NCBI RefSeq assembly: GCF_901000735.1
Contig: NC_081546.1
Location: forward strand, 26,180,527 to 26,244,526
Reading direction: 5' to 3'
Source: Corylus avellana
Taxonomy: Eukaryota > Streptophyta > Magnoliopsida > Fagales > Betulaceae
Length of the DNA: 64,000 bases
A program made the position numbers and the translations under genes. This document shows positions 1-12,800 of the stretch, in pieces (the stretch's first letter is position 1; each line of letters begins with the position of its first letter). The notes below the pieces were generated by a model. It was given only the letters and a program-made list of their open reading frames with translations, ran no database searches and was not told where the DNA came from.

Positions 1-629
1 ACCCAATCTCATAAGGATATCAATGCGATCAATGGTGATTTGCACTAATCAAGTATGAAGATTCACATTGTTGGATTTGAACTCATACCCTAGTATATAT
101 CTAACTATTTTAGAGATTTCTTTGAAACCACTTAATATAAAATTAGCAGATTAAGATTTAATAAATATGATTTGTGTCAAATTGGGTCAACCCCAACTAT
201 ATATCATTAATAAAAAGGTCAATTGGTGTCAACTTCGCTTAACATATAGATGACTTGCATAACTCCTTTAATTTAAAACATTTTTTTTAACCATTAAAAA
301 TTATAACCCAAATTTCTAAGACAAGAAATTACCTTCAATCCTATGTTTAGTTGTAAATATTTGATTCAAGAACATAATTAATTTTTATGTTCAATAATTA
401 AGAATTATTATGCCAAGGTGTTTTCTTAAAATGGCATTTTCTTGCTCAATGGTTGAGAATTTTGTTAATTAAACCAGTTATGCAAGTCGCGTCGGGTCAC
501 TTGTCTATTTAAATGGACTAACACATTTAATTAAATAGGCTAATTCACTTTGACCCATATGATATATATTCATACCTTAATATAACTCCAACTCAACATG
601 CTAACATAAATTATCACCCATACAAAAAA

Positions 630-783
630 GAGAAATGATAAAGACCCCAAAAGGTTTTTTCAAATTCATGTTCCCAAAAAATCTAGACCCCACGTTTATT
701 TAAAAGAAAAAAATAAATAAACATAGTTATTTCTTGAATGGACTGATCACTTGAGAAAAAGTTTCGGGTGTTTAGCATTTCTC
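630..783. mobile_element. Palindromic MITE, copy 1
   Basis: The left end (GAGAAATGATAAAGACCCC) and the reverse complement of the right end (GAGAAATGCTAAACACCCG) match as terminal inverted repeats. The element has no coding capacity. A related palindrome lies at about 63033-63201, sharing the 'gaccccac.ttcattt' and 'ttgaatgga' blocks. No target-site duplication was identified, so the superfamily is left open. Confidence 0.5.
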
Positions 784-980
784 GGAGAAGAAGAAGAAGA
801 CCAAAAAAAAAAAAAAGACGGAGCCCTAAAGATTGGAAATTAAAACCCAATGGTAAATTCTGTAATAAACCCGAACCCGGTTACAGGTATGGAAGGCCCA
901 AGAGCAACCCAACTAGACTTCTGCCCACGCTCTGATTGGCGCATTCTGCGTCTGTTGCTCTAAACCATTGGAATCATATT

Positions 981-983
<3 letters not shown>

Positions 984-1015
<32 letters not shown>
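984..1015 (+). repeat. (CT)n microsatellite
   Basis: Uninterrupted CT dinucleotide run of about 16 units, lying about 340 bases before the kinase start codon and probably in its promoter or leader. Confidence 0.9.
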
Positions 1016-1021
<6 letters not shown>

Positions 1022-1254
1022 GCTGCCTTTCCCCAAAGTTTTGGCCTTTTCTTTGACACAAAAATTGTTTTAAAAAAAAATTCCGGTGACCCGAATCGGA
1101 ATCGGGGACGATCCACAGAAATTCCGGTGACCCATTTCGGATTTGGACCCACCCAGATCGGATTCGGACTCTCGTTGTGGGGAAAACACTGGGGCCCGCA
1201 TTGATTTCCGATGTTTTTAAGATAAAAATCCCACAGTTGTTTGAGTTTGACCAT

Positions 1255-1350
1255 ATGAGTTTGATGATGACGATGACGAAAGAGAAATAGGGTATTGTAG
1301 AATTTTAAAATGAGAAGATGAATGTAAATCTGGGTTGGGGTTTAGGCTAA
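1255..1350 (+). promoter_or_regulatory. Three short uORFs ahead of the kinase start
   Basis: Three small ATG-initiated ORFs precede the chosen start at 1356: 1255-1290 (11 codons plus stop), 1310-1321 (3 codons plus stop) and 1318-1350 (10 codons plus stop). The last stops five bases before the main ATG. If the transcript starts near the CT run at 984-1015, all three would be in the leader and could lower translation of the kinase. The ORFs are visible directly. Their presence in the mRNA is inferred. Confidence 0.4.
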
Positions 1351-1355
1351 GATTC

Positions 1356-2019
1356 ATGGGGATTTGTTTCAGTATCGAAGAAAAACAATTACAACAACAG
1401 CAGCAGCAGCAACAACTGCTGCAAAAACAAGATCCACTGCAACAGCAGTTTATGAAGAGGAGTCAAGGTATTTCTTTTCGATCAATTAAGTCAACATTTA
1501 TTTGTTTGTTACATTTATGGGCATCATTAAATCTGTTTAATGTACTTTTGTTTTGTTTTAAGTATATTTATTGATGATGTACTTCTATTTCCATTTAAAG
1601 GCACTTCGGTTATGTGTGATCCATATATGCTCTATGATTGGACAAGACATTATATTAGAGAGAGTCAAAATGCAAAGAATTATAAATGGGTGGCATTTTT
1701 ATCTTGTTTACATCCCTCTCAAGATTTCCCCGCAATGACATCAAATTAACCTTGAGATTTCTGAGTCATTGTACTAGTTTTTGAATGTAATGTTGATGTG
1801 TAATACTTGAAGAAATAGAAATTAGAGGTTTATGCCATTAGTCTTGCATGTTCGTGTTGTTTATCTTTTCTTAATTATGAATTAATTTGTTATTGCAAAC
1901 AGCATTGAGCAAGAGAGTTATTGATTATATCTTTGTTCTGTTTTGACCATTCCAAAAATCTAAATCAACTGAAATTGCAAAAAGTTGTCCAGCTCCATAT
2001 AACAATGTGCTGAATTTTC

Positions 2020-2056
<37 letters not shown>

Positions 2057-4968
2057 TGATATAAGCAACTAAACAATAATAATTAATATCATCATTGATT
2101 TTTAGCTCAGCAACATTCTTTTTTCTCATGTGAATTTTCGGTTGAAGTAGGACATGAATCAGCTACACCTCCGAATACACTAGAAAGAAGTGCGAGTAGC
2201 ACTCCTTTGCCTCCCAAAAATGTTAAAGATCTCCGTGAAAATCCTGGATATAGTAATGTTGATATCTTTACATATGAGGAAATGCGGTTGGCCACAAAGT
2301 GTTTCCGGCCAGATTTGATTCTTGGGGAGGGTGGGTTTGGAATTGTATACAAAGGAGTTATTGATGAGAATGTGAGGCCAGGTTACAAGACCACCCAAGT
2401 TGCCATTAAGGAGCTTAACCGAGAAGGGTTCCAAGGTGACAGGGAATGGCTGGTATTTAACTTATCTCTCAGTTCATTTATTTTACTCCAATATGAGGCT
2501 TTACATGGAAAATGTGACTCCAATATTTTGACTCCCAGGACCACTTGTTTATGCCGTTGGGCAGAAACTAAGCTTGCTATTAGTAATGATCATTCCATGT
2601 AAAGAACTTATAAAAAATAAAATGATCATACCATGTAAAGTGGAGATTAAATTGCTGTATGCACCATATCTTTGTTCATTTTGCAGACAGAAGTTAATTA
2701 TTTAGGGCAGCTCCGTCACTCCAATCTTGTGAAGCTCATTGGGTACTGCTGTGAAGATGAGCACAGGCTGTTAGTTTATGAGTACATGGCAAGCGGGAGC
2801 CTGGAAAGACATCTTTTTCGAAGTAAGTATCCAATCAAATCTTTTATGACTTGATAACGGAATGAGGTCTTGAGTGAGTTAGTTACTCTTAAAGATTAAA
2901 ATATAGTTTATCTCTATCATGAACTCATATATACTAGAGTATTACGGGAAGGTCCTAGTTGGTTTTTATCTTGGTCTCCATTTATTCATGACTAAACTCC
3001 TGTCTGCCATGTGTACAATATCCTTTTGCTCTTTTCTACCATTCAAGCCAGTAGTCAGCTAGCCCCATGCTTCAACATGGTTCATTACTCGTTTCTACCG
3101 TTGAAGCTAGTAGGCAACTAGTTTCTCTTTCCGACCATTGCCAAGCCCACCCCTAAGTCAGATGTCCTATGCTGCATGCCCACGACCTCATCCTTGTGTG
3201 ATGCCTGCTTAGCTGCTAGAACCAAAGCATTTTGCACACGCTACCTTCTAGTCATGTGAAGAATGTAGTGATTGCATCGTCTAGATCAAAATTCATATGG
3301 TTCTATGTATAAATAATATTTTAGTTCTGGTTGTATCTTCTCTTGAATTGTGCACTTTCTCAGGATTGCTGCATGTTGGAAATATGCTTGTTCTAAATTT
3401 TACTTGATTTTGTAGGATATGTACTATCTAAGGTATTTCGAATTCAAAATAAATGAGAATTTTTTTTTTTTTTTTAACATTTCTTCTATTCCTTGGGCCT
3501 GAAGAATGACTTGTAGAAGAGATAATCAGACCTATTACTCAACTTCACGGTCGGTAGTTTGTGTAAAATGATATGGACCCTACATCATGCAAATATGCTC
3601 TAAAGCCCTTCCTGCATGCTTGTAGACTTTGAACGTTAAAACAAATAACTATATGAAAATTTCCTTAAATTGGTTAAAATACTCAAAACCTCCTAGTTAA
3701 ATTAAGCGATGGATACACAGGACGCCCCACCCCAGTTAAATTTTTTTTCCTCTTCATAGTGTCAGACAAAATCATGAAAAATTAGAGGTAGGCCCTGCTT
3801 AAAAAAATATTTTCTAGATGTATAAAACATCCCTTAAAACTTTCTAGGTAAGATATCAATTGTTAGAACCGAGTTATTAACAACCAATTAGATTATGACA
3901 CATAAGCAATCCCCTATTTCAACTCTTTGAATTATATACAGATGGCTGTCTTTTTGATTATTTGTCTTGGGTGTGTCTTAGGTGAAAAGCTTACGATTCA
4001 ATAATTTTCTTCACACTCTTTTGAACTGAGAAGGAGGGAAAAACAAGAGGAAATGGGGAACACTATGGCAAATGAAGAGGGAAAGTACAAAATGAAGTAA
4101 TCAGCAAAGCAATTCTGTTCTACTTAAATTTTCACGCTCTCTTAATTCTACAGCCTTCGAAAACCAGTTACTGAACTCAACCTTTAAAATTGTTTACTAT
4201 CTGTCTTTTTGGTCAATTACCATCCCCAATTTATCTTTTTTCTTATATGATATATACTTGTTGTCTTCACTGTTTCTTTTGTTGCGATTGATATATTGTT
4301 ATTTGATATTGATTTTTGACACTGTTATTCATGAGTTAACGGCATAATTTTGAAAAATGATACTTTTGGTTTCTAATTTCTTTTACAGAGACATGGCTTT
4401 AATGAACTTTTGTCCCTTTTTTTTTTTTTTTTTTTTGCTGAGATTCAATAAAACCCTTAGGGAAATGCTATGTTTGTTACTTATTGCATCACTGTTTTTG
4501 GTTTTGGCTGTTTACTTTTATATCTGTCCTCACTTTCATTACATCGATATGGATTGCCTCGTGAAATAGCAACCATGATGACCTGGCTCCTTCCTGGTTC
4601 CATCATCAATGCTCCTTATAGTGTTGCGCGTAATGTTTTGCTATATCACTCCATTGATAGTGGAAAGTAGTGGATACCTTTGAAAATTATAAACTTAAAT
4701 GTCCTGCATAAATTGATGAAAATATTTATGCATTTTAAAGAAATTTAAGCCTCTGTCACTTGCTGTTTCTTCATCCTATTGTAGGAGTGGGCTCTACACT
4801 AACTTGGTCAAAAAGAATGAAGATTGCATTAGACACTGCTAAAGGTCTTGCTTTTCTTCATGGTGCCGAAAGATCTGTCATATACCGGGACTTCAAGACG
4901 TCAAACATCTTGCTGGATGTGGTTAGTTGTCTTTTCTTTGACACACACATATACACTCTCGCGTACAT

Positions 4969-5023
<55 letters not shown>

Positions 5024-6769
5024 CTTTTATAAAATGAAGTACATCATATTTTAGTTGCCATTTGGAAAATTAAGAAGACTGGCCTTCTGAGCATTGGGTT
5101 AGTAAAAATTCAACTTCCACTAGCGAAGCTCTAAGTCAGAACTTTGATATGGAAATAGACAAGAGAGAAGATGAAAGGCCCATAAAGTGAAATTATGCAT
5201 TTTTTTTTCCCTTTCCCTTTTTTGGGCAAATAAATACTAGTATCCATTTTATCAAACAAGGATAAGCATGAATGATTTTACTGAGGATGTTCGGTTGGCT
5301 TCCACTGAATAAATTTGAAATAAAAACGTGCAGGACTTTAATGCGAAGCTTTCAGACTTTGGCCTTGCAAAGGATGGGCCAATGGGAGATCAAACCCATG
5401 TTTCAACACGAGTGATGGGTACTTATGGATATGCTGCTCCTGAGTATGTAATGACTGGTGAGTTTTTTATTTTGTTTAACAGTAAACAGTGCTGATATTT
5501 TTTAGTTAGTGATTTTTTTTTTCTTTCTTGTTTTAAGATTTTGAATTTTTCACTTTTTCCATATAAAGGAGGATTTTGTTTACTTTTTCTTGCGACTATA
5601 GAACCTTCGCTATTTCTAGTTGGCATTGAAGAACTGATATAAGATGTTCTCATCACTTTCAAGTAGGAAAATGATAACATAGATTGCATAAAGATTTGGA
5701 CCTTTCCAGTTTGTAATTGACTGAAATTTCCCAAGTTCTTTTGTTGCAAAGTTGGAAAGAAAGAGGAAGAAATTTCTTAGTTTTCGTGCTCTTCTATATA
5801 TATATAATAAAAAACACAAAGAAGCTTTCGTGCTCTTCTCTCCCTTATGGGTTGAAAAGTTATTGTTAAAACTGGAGAGGGCCTGTGAGAAGCAAAATAA
5901 ATAAAAGTAACAATTTAGATATTTTCTTTCTGGCTTGTTTTCTCTCCAAAAAAGAACAAAAAAAAAAAAAATTGCTTGCTTCTCCAGCTTTATTTGCACA
6001 ACCAGGCATCAAAATAATATAAAATATTTTCCCTTTTATCTCTACAATTGTACCTCTTCTCAAATAAAACAAACAAAAAATGAGTACCTCATTTGAAAGG
6101 AAATATATGATCATATAAATCAACATTCATACACAACACTACAATGTAACAGCTATAGATTGGAAGTAGAAACTACTTATAGTCCATGAACTAAAGTTTA
6201 AACTTATCTTGCCAGGGCATTTAACGGCTCGCAGTGATGTTTATGGATTTGGGGTAGTACTACTTGAGTTGCTCATCGGAAGGAGAGCATTGGACAAGAG
6301 CAGACCAAGCCGAGAACACAACTTGGTCGAGTGGGCCCGCCCACTCTTGAACCATAACAAGAAGCTTCTGAGGATCTTAGATCCTAGGCTGGAGGGGCAG
6401 TACTCAGAGAAAGCAGCAATGAAGGTGGCCCATTTGGCATACCAATGCCTTAGCCAAAACCCCAAAGGGAGGCCTGTCATGAGCCAGGTTGTCAACATCC
6501 TGGAGAATTTTCAGTCGAAGGCAGAAAACCAGGAGGAGGCATTGCTTCACAATGGAGGAGGCAGTAGTCTAACCCTTTATGAGGTTCCAAAGGATACCCC
6601 TGCCACTGAGTCAGAGAAGAGACACCCATCCAGAAGTGAGAGGGAGCCTGAGGTGCAGAGGAGCAAACCAGGGAAAGTAAGGAGCAAAAGTGAGCCTTCC
6701 CATGATTGTGATCTATTTAGCCATTCTCCCCATTTGTCTGATGAGAAATATGCTTCTTTCAGAAATTGA
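1356..6769 (+). CDS. Receptor-like cytoplasmic kinase, RLCK VII (PBL17-like)
   Basis: Exons: 1356-1467, 2106-2452, 2687-2822, 4785-4921, 5334-5457, 6216-6769. They join in frame to 469 aa. The product is a serine/threonine kinase of the PBS1-like family, which relays signals from receptor kinases at the plasma membrane. The start at 1356 gives MGICFS, with Gly2 for N-myristoylation and Cys4 for palmitoylation. A glutamine tract follows (residues about 12-19). The kinase domain spans about residues 110-390: GEGGFG loop at 111-116, VAIK lysine at 139, YRD in place of HRD (Asp234), DFG Asp252, and the activation-loop end [10 protein letters not shown]. The Ser/Lys/Glu-rich tail of about 90 residues is probably disordered. 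All introns are GT-AG. Intron 1 holds a (GA)n run and intron 4 a (TA)n(GA)n run. PBL17 is proposed from the N-terminus and from linkage to the TORL and CAS genes. The RLCK VII assignment is firm; the exact member is less so. Confidence 0.9.
2022..2054 (+). repeat. (GA)n microsatellite in kinase intron 1
   Basis: GA run of about 16 units, 50 bases before the exon 2 acceptor at 2104-2105. Confidence 0.9.
4970..5021 (+). repeat. Compound (TA)n(GA)n microsatellite in kinase intron 4
   Basis: About 9 TA units run directly into about 17 GA units, roughly 50 bases after the exon 4 donor. The same TA-to-GA architecture recurs at 9793-9852 and, on the other strand, at 57631-57682. Confidence 0.9.
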
Positions 6770-7339
6770 ACCTGTAAGTTAACTTGTATAAGATCTGTAA
6801 CTTTTCTGTCCACTCCATGTTTTGAGATAATTATTCTTCTTCTCTAAAAAAAAATTGTGAATTCATGCCCTTCTCATTTTATTCTATTTTATGAGCAATC
6901 AGGGAAAGAGTCTTTGTATCTTCATCATCCAATAGTTGGGGAGGATGAAAATAAGCCAGTTTATCAATGGTCTTGTAATATAGTGGTATTTCTCCCAATT
7001 TGAAGGATGTATGGAGTTTCAATTCGCTTACATAAGTATGGAATTTTGTAGAATTATAAGACGACTTGCCGTTGAGAAGTGCTGTTGGTGTGAGTCACTT
7101 TGGTAAGTGATGGCTAATATGTCGAATTATAATGTCATTGCAGAGTGCTCCCACCAAGAACTGATATAACGGCATTAGTTCGCCACCACTCTTGTCATTT
7201 GGTTCATTACTTGTCTTTTCTTATTTTCTTCAAATTGGTAACTCCGTCAATTAAATTAACATTTGTTTTTTTATTTGACATTACTCGTTAGAGCATATAA
7301 TTATCATATAGGCTTTTAAAATGCATGTAAGAATCGTAA

Positions 7340-7590
7340 GCTGTGTTTGGCAATAGAATGGAAAAAGGAAGTGAAATGGTACTGTAGCAGATTTGATTGA
7401 TATGAGAAAAAAAAACAAAAATATTTTTGTATAAAAAAAGTAAAAAAATTTGTTTTGTAGTGATTTTTTATTTGAATAATAATAAAAAAGAATTGATGTC
7501 ATGTCAAAAGTAAGAATGTTTGAGTTAATTTTGAAAAGAATTTTTTTTATTTTTGAGTCCGGTCTGGTCCGGCCTTTTGCCAAACATAGC
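7340..7590. mobile_element. MITE with GTTTGGCAA-type terminal repeats
   Basis: The ends are GCTGTGTTTGGCAA and its imperfect inverse TTGCCAAACATAGC. The AT-rich interior shares blocks such as 'aaaacattcttactttt' and 'ttcaaataaaaaa-tcactacaa' (read on the - strand) with the element at 58496-58717. Fragments of the same family appear near 21190-21560 and 60724-60810. I could not confirm a target-site duplication. Confidence 0.55.
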
Positions 7591-7809
7591 TGTATATAGC
7601 ATTGTTAATGTTATTAGAAATGCATGAAAAAATTAGATGCAATAAAAGTGTTATTTTAGTAGGCTTTGTTTAGGAATTTCCTCCGAGAACCCCGGTTTTG
7701 ACCAAAAAACTTGTCCCTTTTACCACATGTTTGCAGCAGAAGAGGCTACACCCTTTTTTTTCCTTCTATTTTTAGGCCCTAGATTTGTGATGTCTCTTAA
7801 TTTTCACAA

Positions 7810-8018
7810 GGGACATAAATTTCCTCCAAATCAATTAAAAAGATATATCCTCCAACTAATTTAAAATAGTATCAAGTATCCAGAAACATTTAAAATGTTA
7901 GTCTAAGTAAACTATAATTAATGACCTTAAAAATTTAATGTGCGTTTTACACTTGGCACTATTTTAAATAAGTTGAACGATATTTCCTTTAGACTGATTT
8001 GGAAAAAATTTCTGTCCA
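7810..8018. mobile_element. Fold-back MITE (TTTCCTCCAAA family)
   Basis: The two halves are inverted copies: GGACATAAATTTCCTCC at the left against GGACAGAAATTTTTTCC from the right, continuing through an 'aaatagt' block and an 'acatttaaaat' block. A better-preserved relative lies at 62540-62766 in a LAS intron, and another at 20950-21192. No coding capacity. Confidence 0.55.
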
Positions 8019-8621
8019 TTGTCACAATTATATCCTCAGAGTTTGACAACCTACATCCATTTTGTTTGACATGATAGAATCAATCTGACATTTGAGAGAC
8101 AAAACTAATGTTTTTAGCATTACAATTTACACAGAAAATACAAGGACGAAAAATGCATTATATTATAGATGAACCAGGAGCACCACCTAACCAACAGAGA
8201 GCGAGACAGAACTAGGGCATATCTATACATTAGCATACTATTTCTGGTCATTTTGTGTGGCTGCTCAGGCTGATAGTGACTAATTACAGCTCAGCTTTAG
8301 AACGAAAATATTCTAAATCTTCGAAGAAAACGCCACAAATAATCAAGCCAAAAAAATAAAATCTCATCACAATTACAGCTCTTGGATTGACTTAGAAAGC
8401 CCAACACATGTTCTAAGGATAAAGAAAAAAAACAAAAGATTTGGTCTTTACAGAATGAAATACATGGCACTGAAAATTGTATCACATTGTTGGGATGACC
8501 GTACTACATACTCTCATTTGGCTACCAATCTACAGTTCTCTTTTACTGCACATACTACAAGTTCCTACCTCGAATCTGCATATCCTCGAACACCATGCTT
8601 TTGATCATATGACAATCAGGA

Positions 8622-9789
8622 TCATTTTCCTACAGAAACAGAAATCACATTGTTAGCCCCGTTTTCCTGTGTATCGCTCTTGTAGTATACATGGATAGAG
8701 ATTTTTAGCAATTTTACAGTCCAAATTGCAAGCATTTTAGACAGCGAATATGAGAAATCAATTTTTTTTTTTGGCTCCTCATATTTGTTTTTCTTTGGGT
8801 ATGCCCTTGCAACTTTCTACGGTTTATTTTGATATAAATCACTTACTACCCCCAAAACTATTATGAAAATGTAACTTTTCCATGCAATGTGCATGAATAA
8901 GCAGAGATGAAGAGTAGCTTACCCCATACATTGTGCAATTTCATTGCTAGTTGAGTAACAATTCTTCTCTCCATAGGATTAGAAAACTCCATGTTCATAG
9001 CCTCCTGAATTGCAGACAAAAATTCTCGCCTTGCTTTTGCAGAAAGATTAAGGTAATTTGGTCCATGAATAGCGCTTAAATCCACAGCCTAAAATGAGAA
9101 ACAAATATATAAACCTGGTTGGGAAGATTAATTACATTCCTACAGAAACATAGGTGATAAATGGTTTAAAAAAGACAAGAAAATACTCCAATTAATTGAT
9201 TCTATTTTAAATAATTTAAAAGCATAATCAAAACAGCAATAAGCCACATCAGAAGAATGGGGGTTTTTTTTTTCTGTTGTCTAATGATGTATGAAGGTTC
9301 ATTTGTGACATCAGAACTGAATCGAGGTTCATTTATGTTGTTTCATGATGCATTAGAATGGAGTTGACAATACATGAACGGCTAGGTTAAATGTTTAACT
9401 ATTTTAATATAATGAATCATAATAAAATAGTGACATCAATCTCAACAATTAGGAAGAGAAATTGAAATTGAGAAAGCAAACCACTAATACTGCATTTTTG
9501 AGAACTACGGGTCCCAGCATAATAGCTGGATAGTTTAGTTTGACTCAAAAAGGACCACCTTTCCACCATCGTGACTTCAGACAGAGACCACCTTAGAACT
9601 AAGATGAGCTAAGCTAAAGCATAAAGCAATGAGAATGAACAAACCTAAAATTATCCAAATAAGCATATGGAAGAAATCCAGTTTGCAAATGTTACTCATT
9701 TCAGGATTTTACTGTACAAACTCGAAACCAATTTATAGTGATGACGTGTCATTGTAATACACGGTAGTCCCCATAAAGTCAAAAAACAG

Positions 9790-9857
<68 letters not shown>

Positions 9858-12800
9858 GTTCGTTATTTTTGAACTTCAATCCTTTACATAAAAAATTATA
9901 AAAATTTATAAGTTCTTTACAGTTTCTAAGTTTTTATGCATATAAAATAGTTATGAACACATTTACACAAAATAACATAATTATGTATCTTTGAGCGGGT
10001 GTGAGCATGTGTCTGTATATGTTTGTGCGAATACAATTAAATATGTATGCACATAGACTTATACAGATACCGTGAGTGTGAGAGGAGGAAAGACAGGGAG
10101 GGGAAGTTCATGATGGAAGGTGTTGGCATATCAACATGACTTTCCATTTTTGGCATATCGACAAAATGCTTTTCTTCTCATGACAAGACGAGTTGAAAGA
10201 AAAACTTACATGGTTCCTTCTATTTCTAATCGTATGCCATGTTGACATAGATGTACCTGTTAACATATTTCTTTTACAATTTTTTTTTTTATAGATCCTC
10301 AACAGTTGTAAGTTATGCACCATCACCAAAGAAAAAGATGATAAAACCCAAGCGTTCATTTGCCCAGCCTATGTACCTAGGTTCACTGAAACACTCACCC
10401 TTCACAACATTGGTATGCACGAAGTTGTAAGAATGCAAGCAAGCAATTTGGGTTCAATTAACTACCTCAGAAAGCATGCATGGACAGCATGGTATAAACA
10501 ATCGGCATTTGCATCATAATTGGATGCTTAGTAAATGTGTAAAAGAACTTGCCTGCTGCAACCAAGGGATTATGGAGTTCATAAATCTTTGCTCCAGGAG
10601 ATATGATGCCAAAGTACTGAGAATATCACTGACAGTCTTGGGTGACAACCTTTCCAGAATAGGACCAGTTCTATCAAGTAGTTCAACGAGAACAAGTTCA
10701 TCATGTGAACAGAGAGCTTCCACATACGCAGAGTCTAGGTCCCCTTCACACAAAAAACCCTTCACACGTTTCCAAAGGCTATTCTTATTTTCCAAGCCAT
10801 TTTGTCTGACAATAGCACTAGAACCTGGAGGAAAAATAGCACCGTCCTTTCTTATTTGACCACAACCCACATTTTGCATTCCGTGCCCAGAACTTTTCTG
10901 CATGTCTTTCCCCATAGGATTCCTAGTAATATTTACCTTAGCATTTGTCCACATATCTGTATCTTGTTTAGCAGAAATGCTTGACCTGCCCCTACCAACT
11001 GCATTTACCTCTCGAATATCGGAACTTTTTACAGACAGCAATGAAGACTGTCTATTGAGGATATCAACAGATGGCCGGGGAGTGCAGGTAGAGAGTCGAG
11101 GTGAATGCACAGTCTGGCTCTGCTTCACAAGTCTGGAACTTGCTAAGTCAGAATTTCGCCCCCGGTGTACAACATCCTGTGCTAGTCTATCTACTACATG
11201 CTCTAAACCTACCACCCTTGATTGAATCGAAGTCAAGCTGTCCATTATGCCGGTTGTAAAAACCTGCAGATAACTTTAATACATAAGACATACCATACAG
11301 TTGCCTTTGCCAATGGCTAAGCAGTATCATGACAGAATGGCATGAATGATAAGACAAAAAACATCGAAGATGGACAATATAGGATGTTCTGGAGTGGCAA
11401 AAAACAGAAAACAGGGATTCATAAATCAAAAATAATGCCTACCCTTTATGTCTCAACAGCAAGTTAGTGTTATCAAATAATCTTACATGTGCATATTAAG
11501 CAAAGAGTGGATGCCTCAGGGTGTTTATGAAAAACTAAAAAGTCTGTATCATATGGATGTAAGAATAGTTTATGCAAATAAAGTTACTTCACGTATATGA
11601 ATATCCTAGAATCCCACTATTTACCTGTAAGAGATCCATTAGGTTTGACTGTTTGTTTTCAATCTCCAAAAGTTGTTTTCTGATGAAAACCATTTCGTTT
11701 GCCATTTGTGAACAACATCCACTAGCAGTTTGGGAAAAAGACTCAGTAACAGTAGAATCAAGACTTCTACGGTCCTGCATTTTTGCTGAGTAAATTTGTT
11801 CATCACTAATCTCTTCAGCTGCAAACCGTTGAGTTCTTCGAATTGGCTTGACTGAACTACCCTCCTCAAGACATTCATGAGAAACTGCCACGAACTTAGT
11901 CTCAAAATTATCAGTTGCAAGAGTGCACACAGAAGAACACTCTTGTTTGTCGTCCATTGGCACATATTCATACCCAATATCCTGTGCGCTTGTAACATCA
12001 GTACTCATTCTTTCTAAAGTCTTGGTAACAGAACTACCCTCAGATTCTTCATTATGAAATTCTCCTAAAGAAACATTATGGCTTTTAGGAACTGCAATTT
12101 CAATATTCCAATCATCTGCTTTAGAATGTTGATTTTCCACATAATTTTGACATGTTTTTCTGATAGACAAAGGAATCGTGCCCTTATTTGAGCCTCTACT
12201 AGCTTTCTTGAGGGTGGCATCCTTCCATCCAGATTCACTGGTACTGGTGAGATCACTGTAGTCACCTCCACAGAAATTTTCTGTAAAAGATGCATGATAA
12301 GAAGATATGATAGAGAAGGGAAGCATTGAAAGAGAGAATTGAAAATGCCCACATCATAAGAACATGCCAGTAACTATAACTTCCTTTATTGAAGACATTG
12401 AGTAAAAGATTCAATGTGATGATGAAGTCCAATAACAGTTCAAGATGAAAGTTCTCTACTTCCTTCGACTGATTGATATGAAAATATATGAACAAGACTT
12501 CCTGACGAACCATATAAAGGAGAAGATCACCCAGATAATTAAGGAATGAATCCAGGCTTATTACACAGAGTAATCATTGTAATTTCAATTTAATGTAGGC
12601 CAATAAAATACAAGTCACGGAGTTTTTGAAAACATAAAGAGGAATAGGATATTATCAAACAATATCATATTCCCATCACGATGTTTTCCCTTGCAGCTTC
12701 CCCCTTACAGATGCACCAGTTCTTTTTCTTGTAACATTCTCTGTTTTTCTATAAACTTATGGTATCCAGTATAACAGGCAAATTGATTCTCAGTTTCAAA

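Larger units (their letters stand above)
1..1355. other. Upstream region of the kinase gene
   Basis: No protein-coding gene is supported here. The first 600 bases are AT-rich and without recognisable structure. A small palindromic MITE occupies about 630-783. A (CT)16 run at 984-1015 is followed by GC-richer sequence and three short upstream ORFs, so roughly 980-1355 is probably promoter-proximal sequence and 5' UTR of the kinase. CT/GA runs are common in plant core promoters and leaders. No convincing TATA box was placed. Confidence 0.5.
6770..8621. other. Convergent intergenic region, kinase 3' end to TORL 3' end
   Basis: The two genes are tail to tail, so this stretch should contain both 3' UTRs. 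It also holds two MITE-like insertions (about 7340-7590 and 7810-8018). No further gene is supported: ORFs here are short, AT-biased and not recognisable. Confidence 0.6.

Noticed and set aside
1540..1749. Possible extra kinase exon between exons 1 and 2
   Set aside because: The exon 1 donor (1468) joins exon 2 (2106) in frame, and the intervening ORF has no resemblance to RLCK N-termini.
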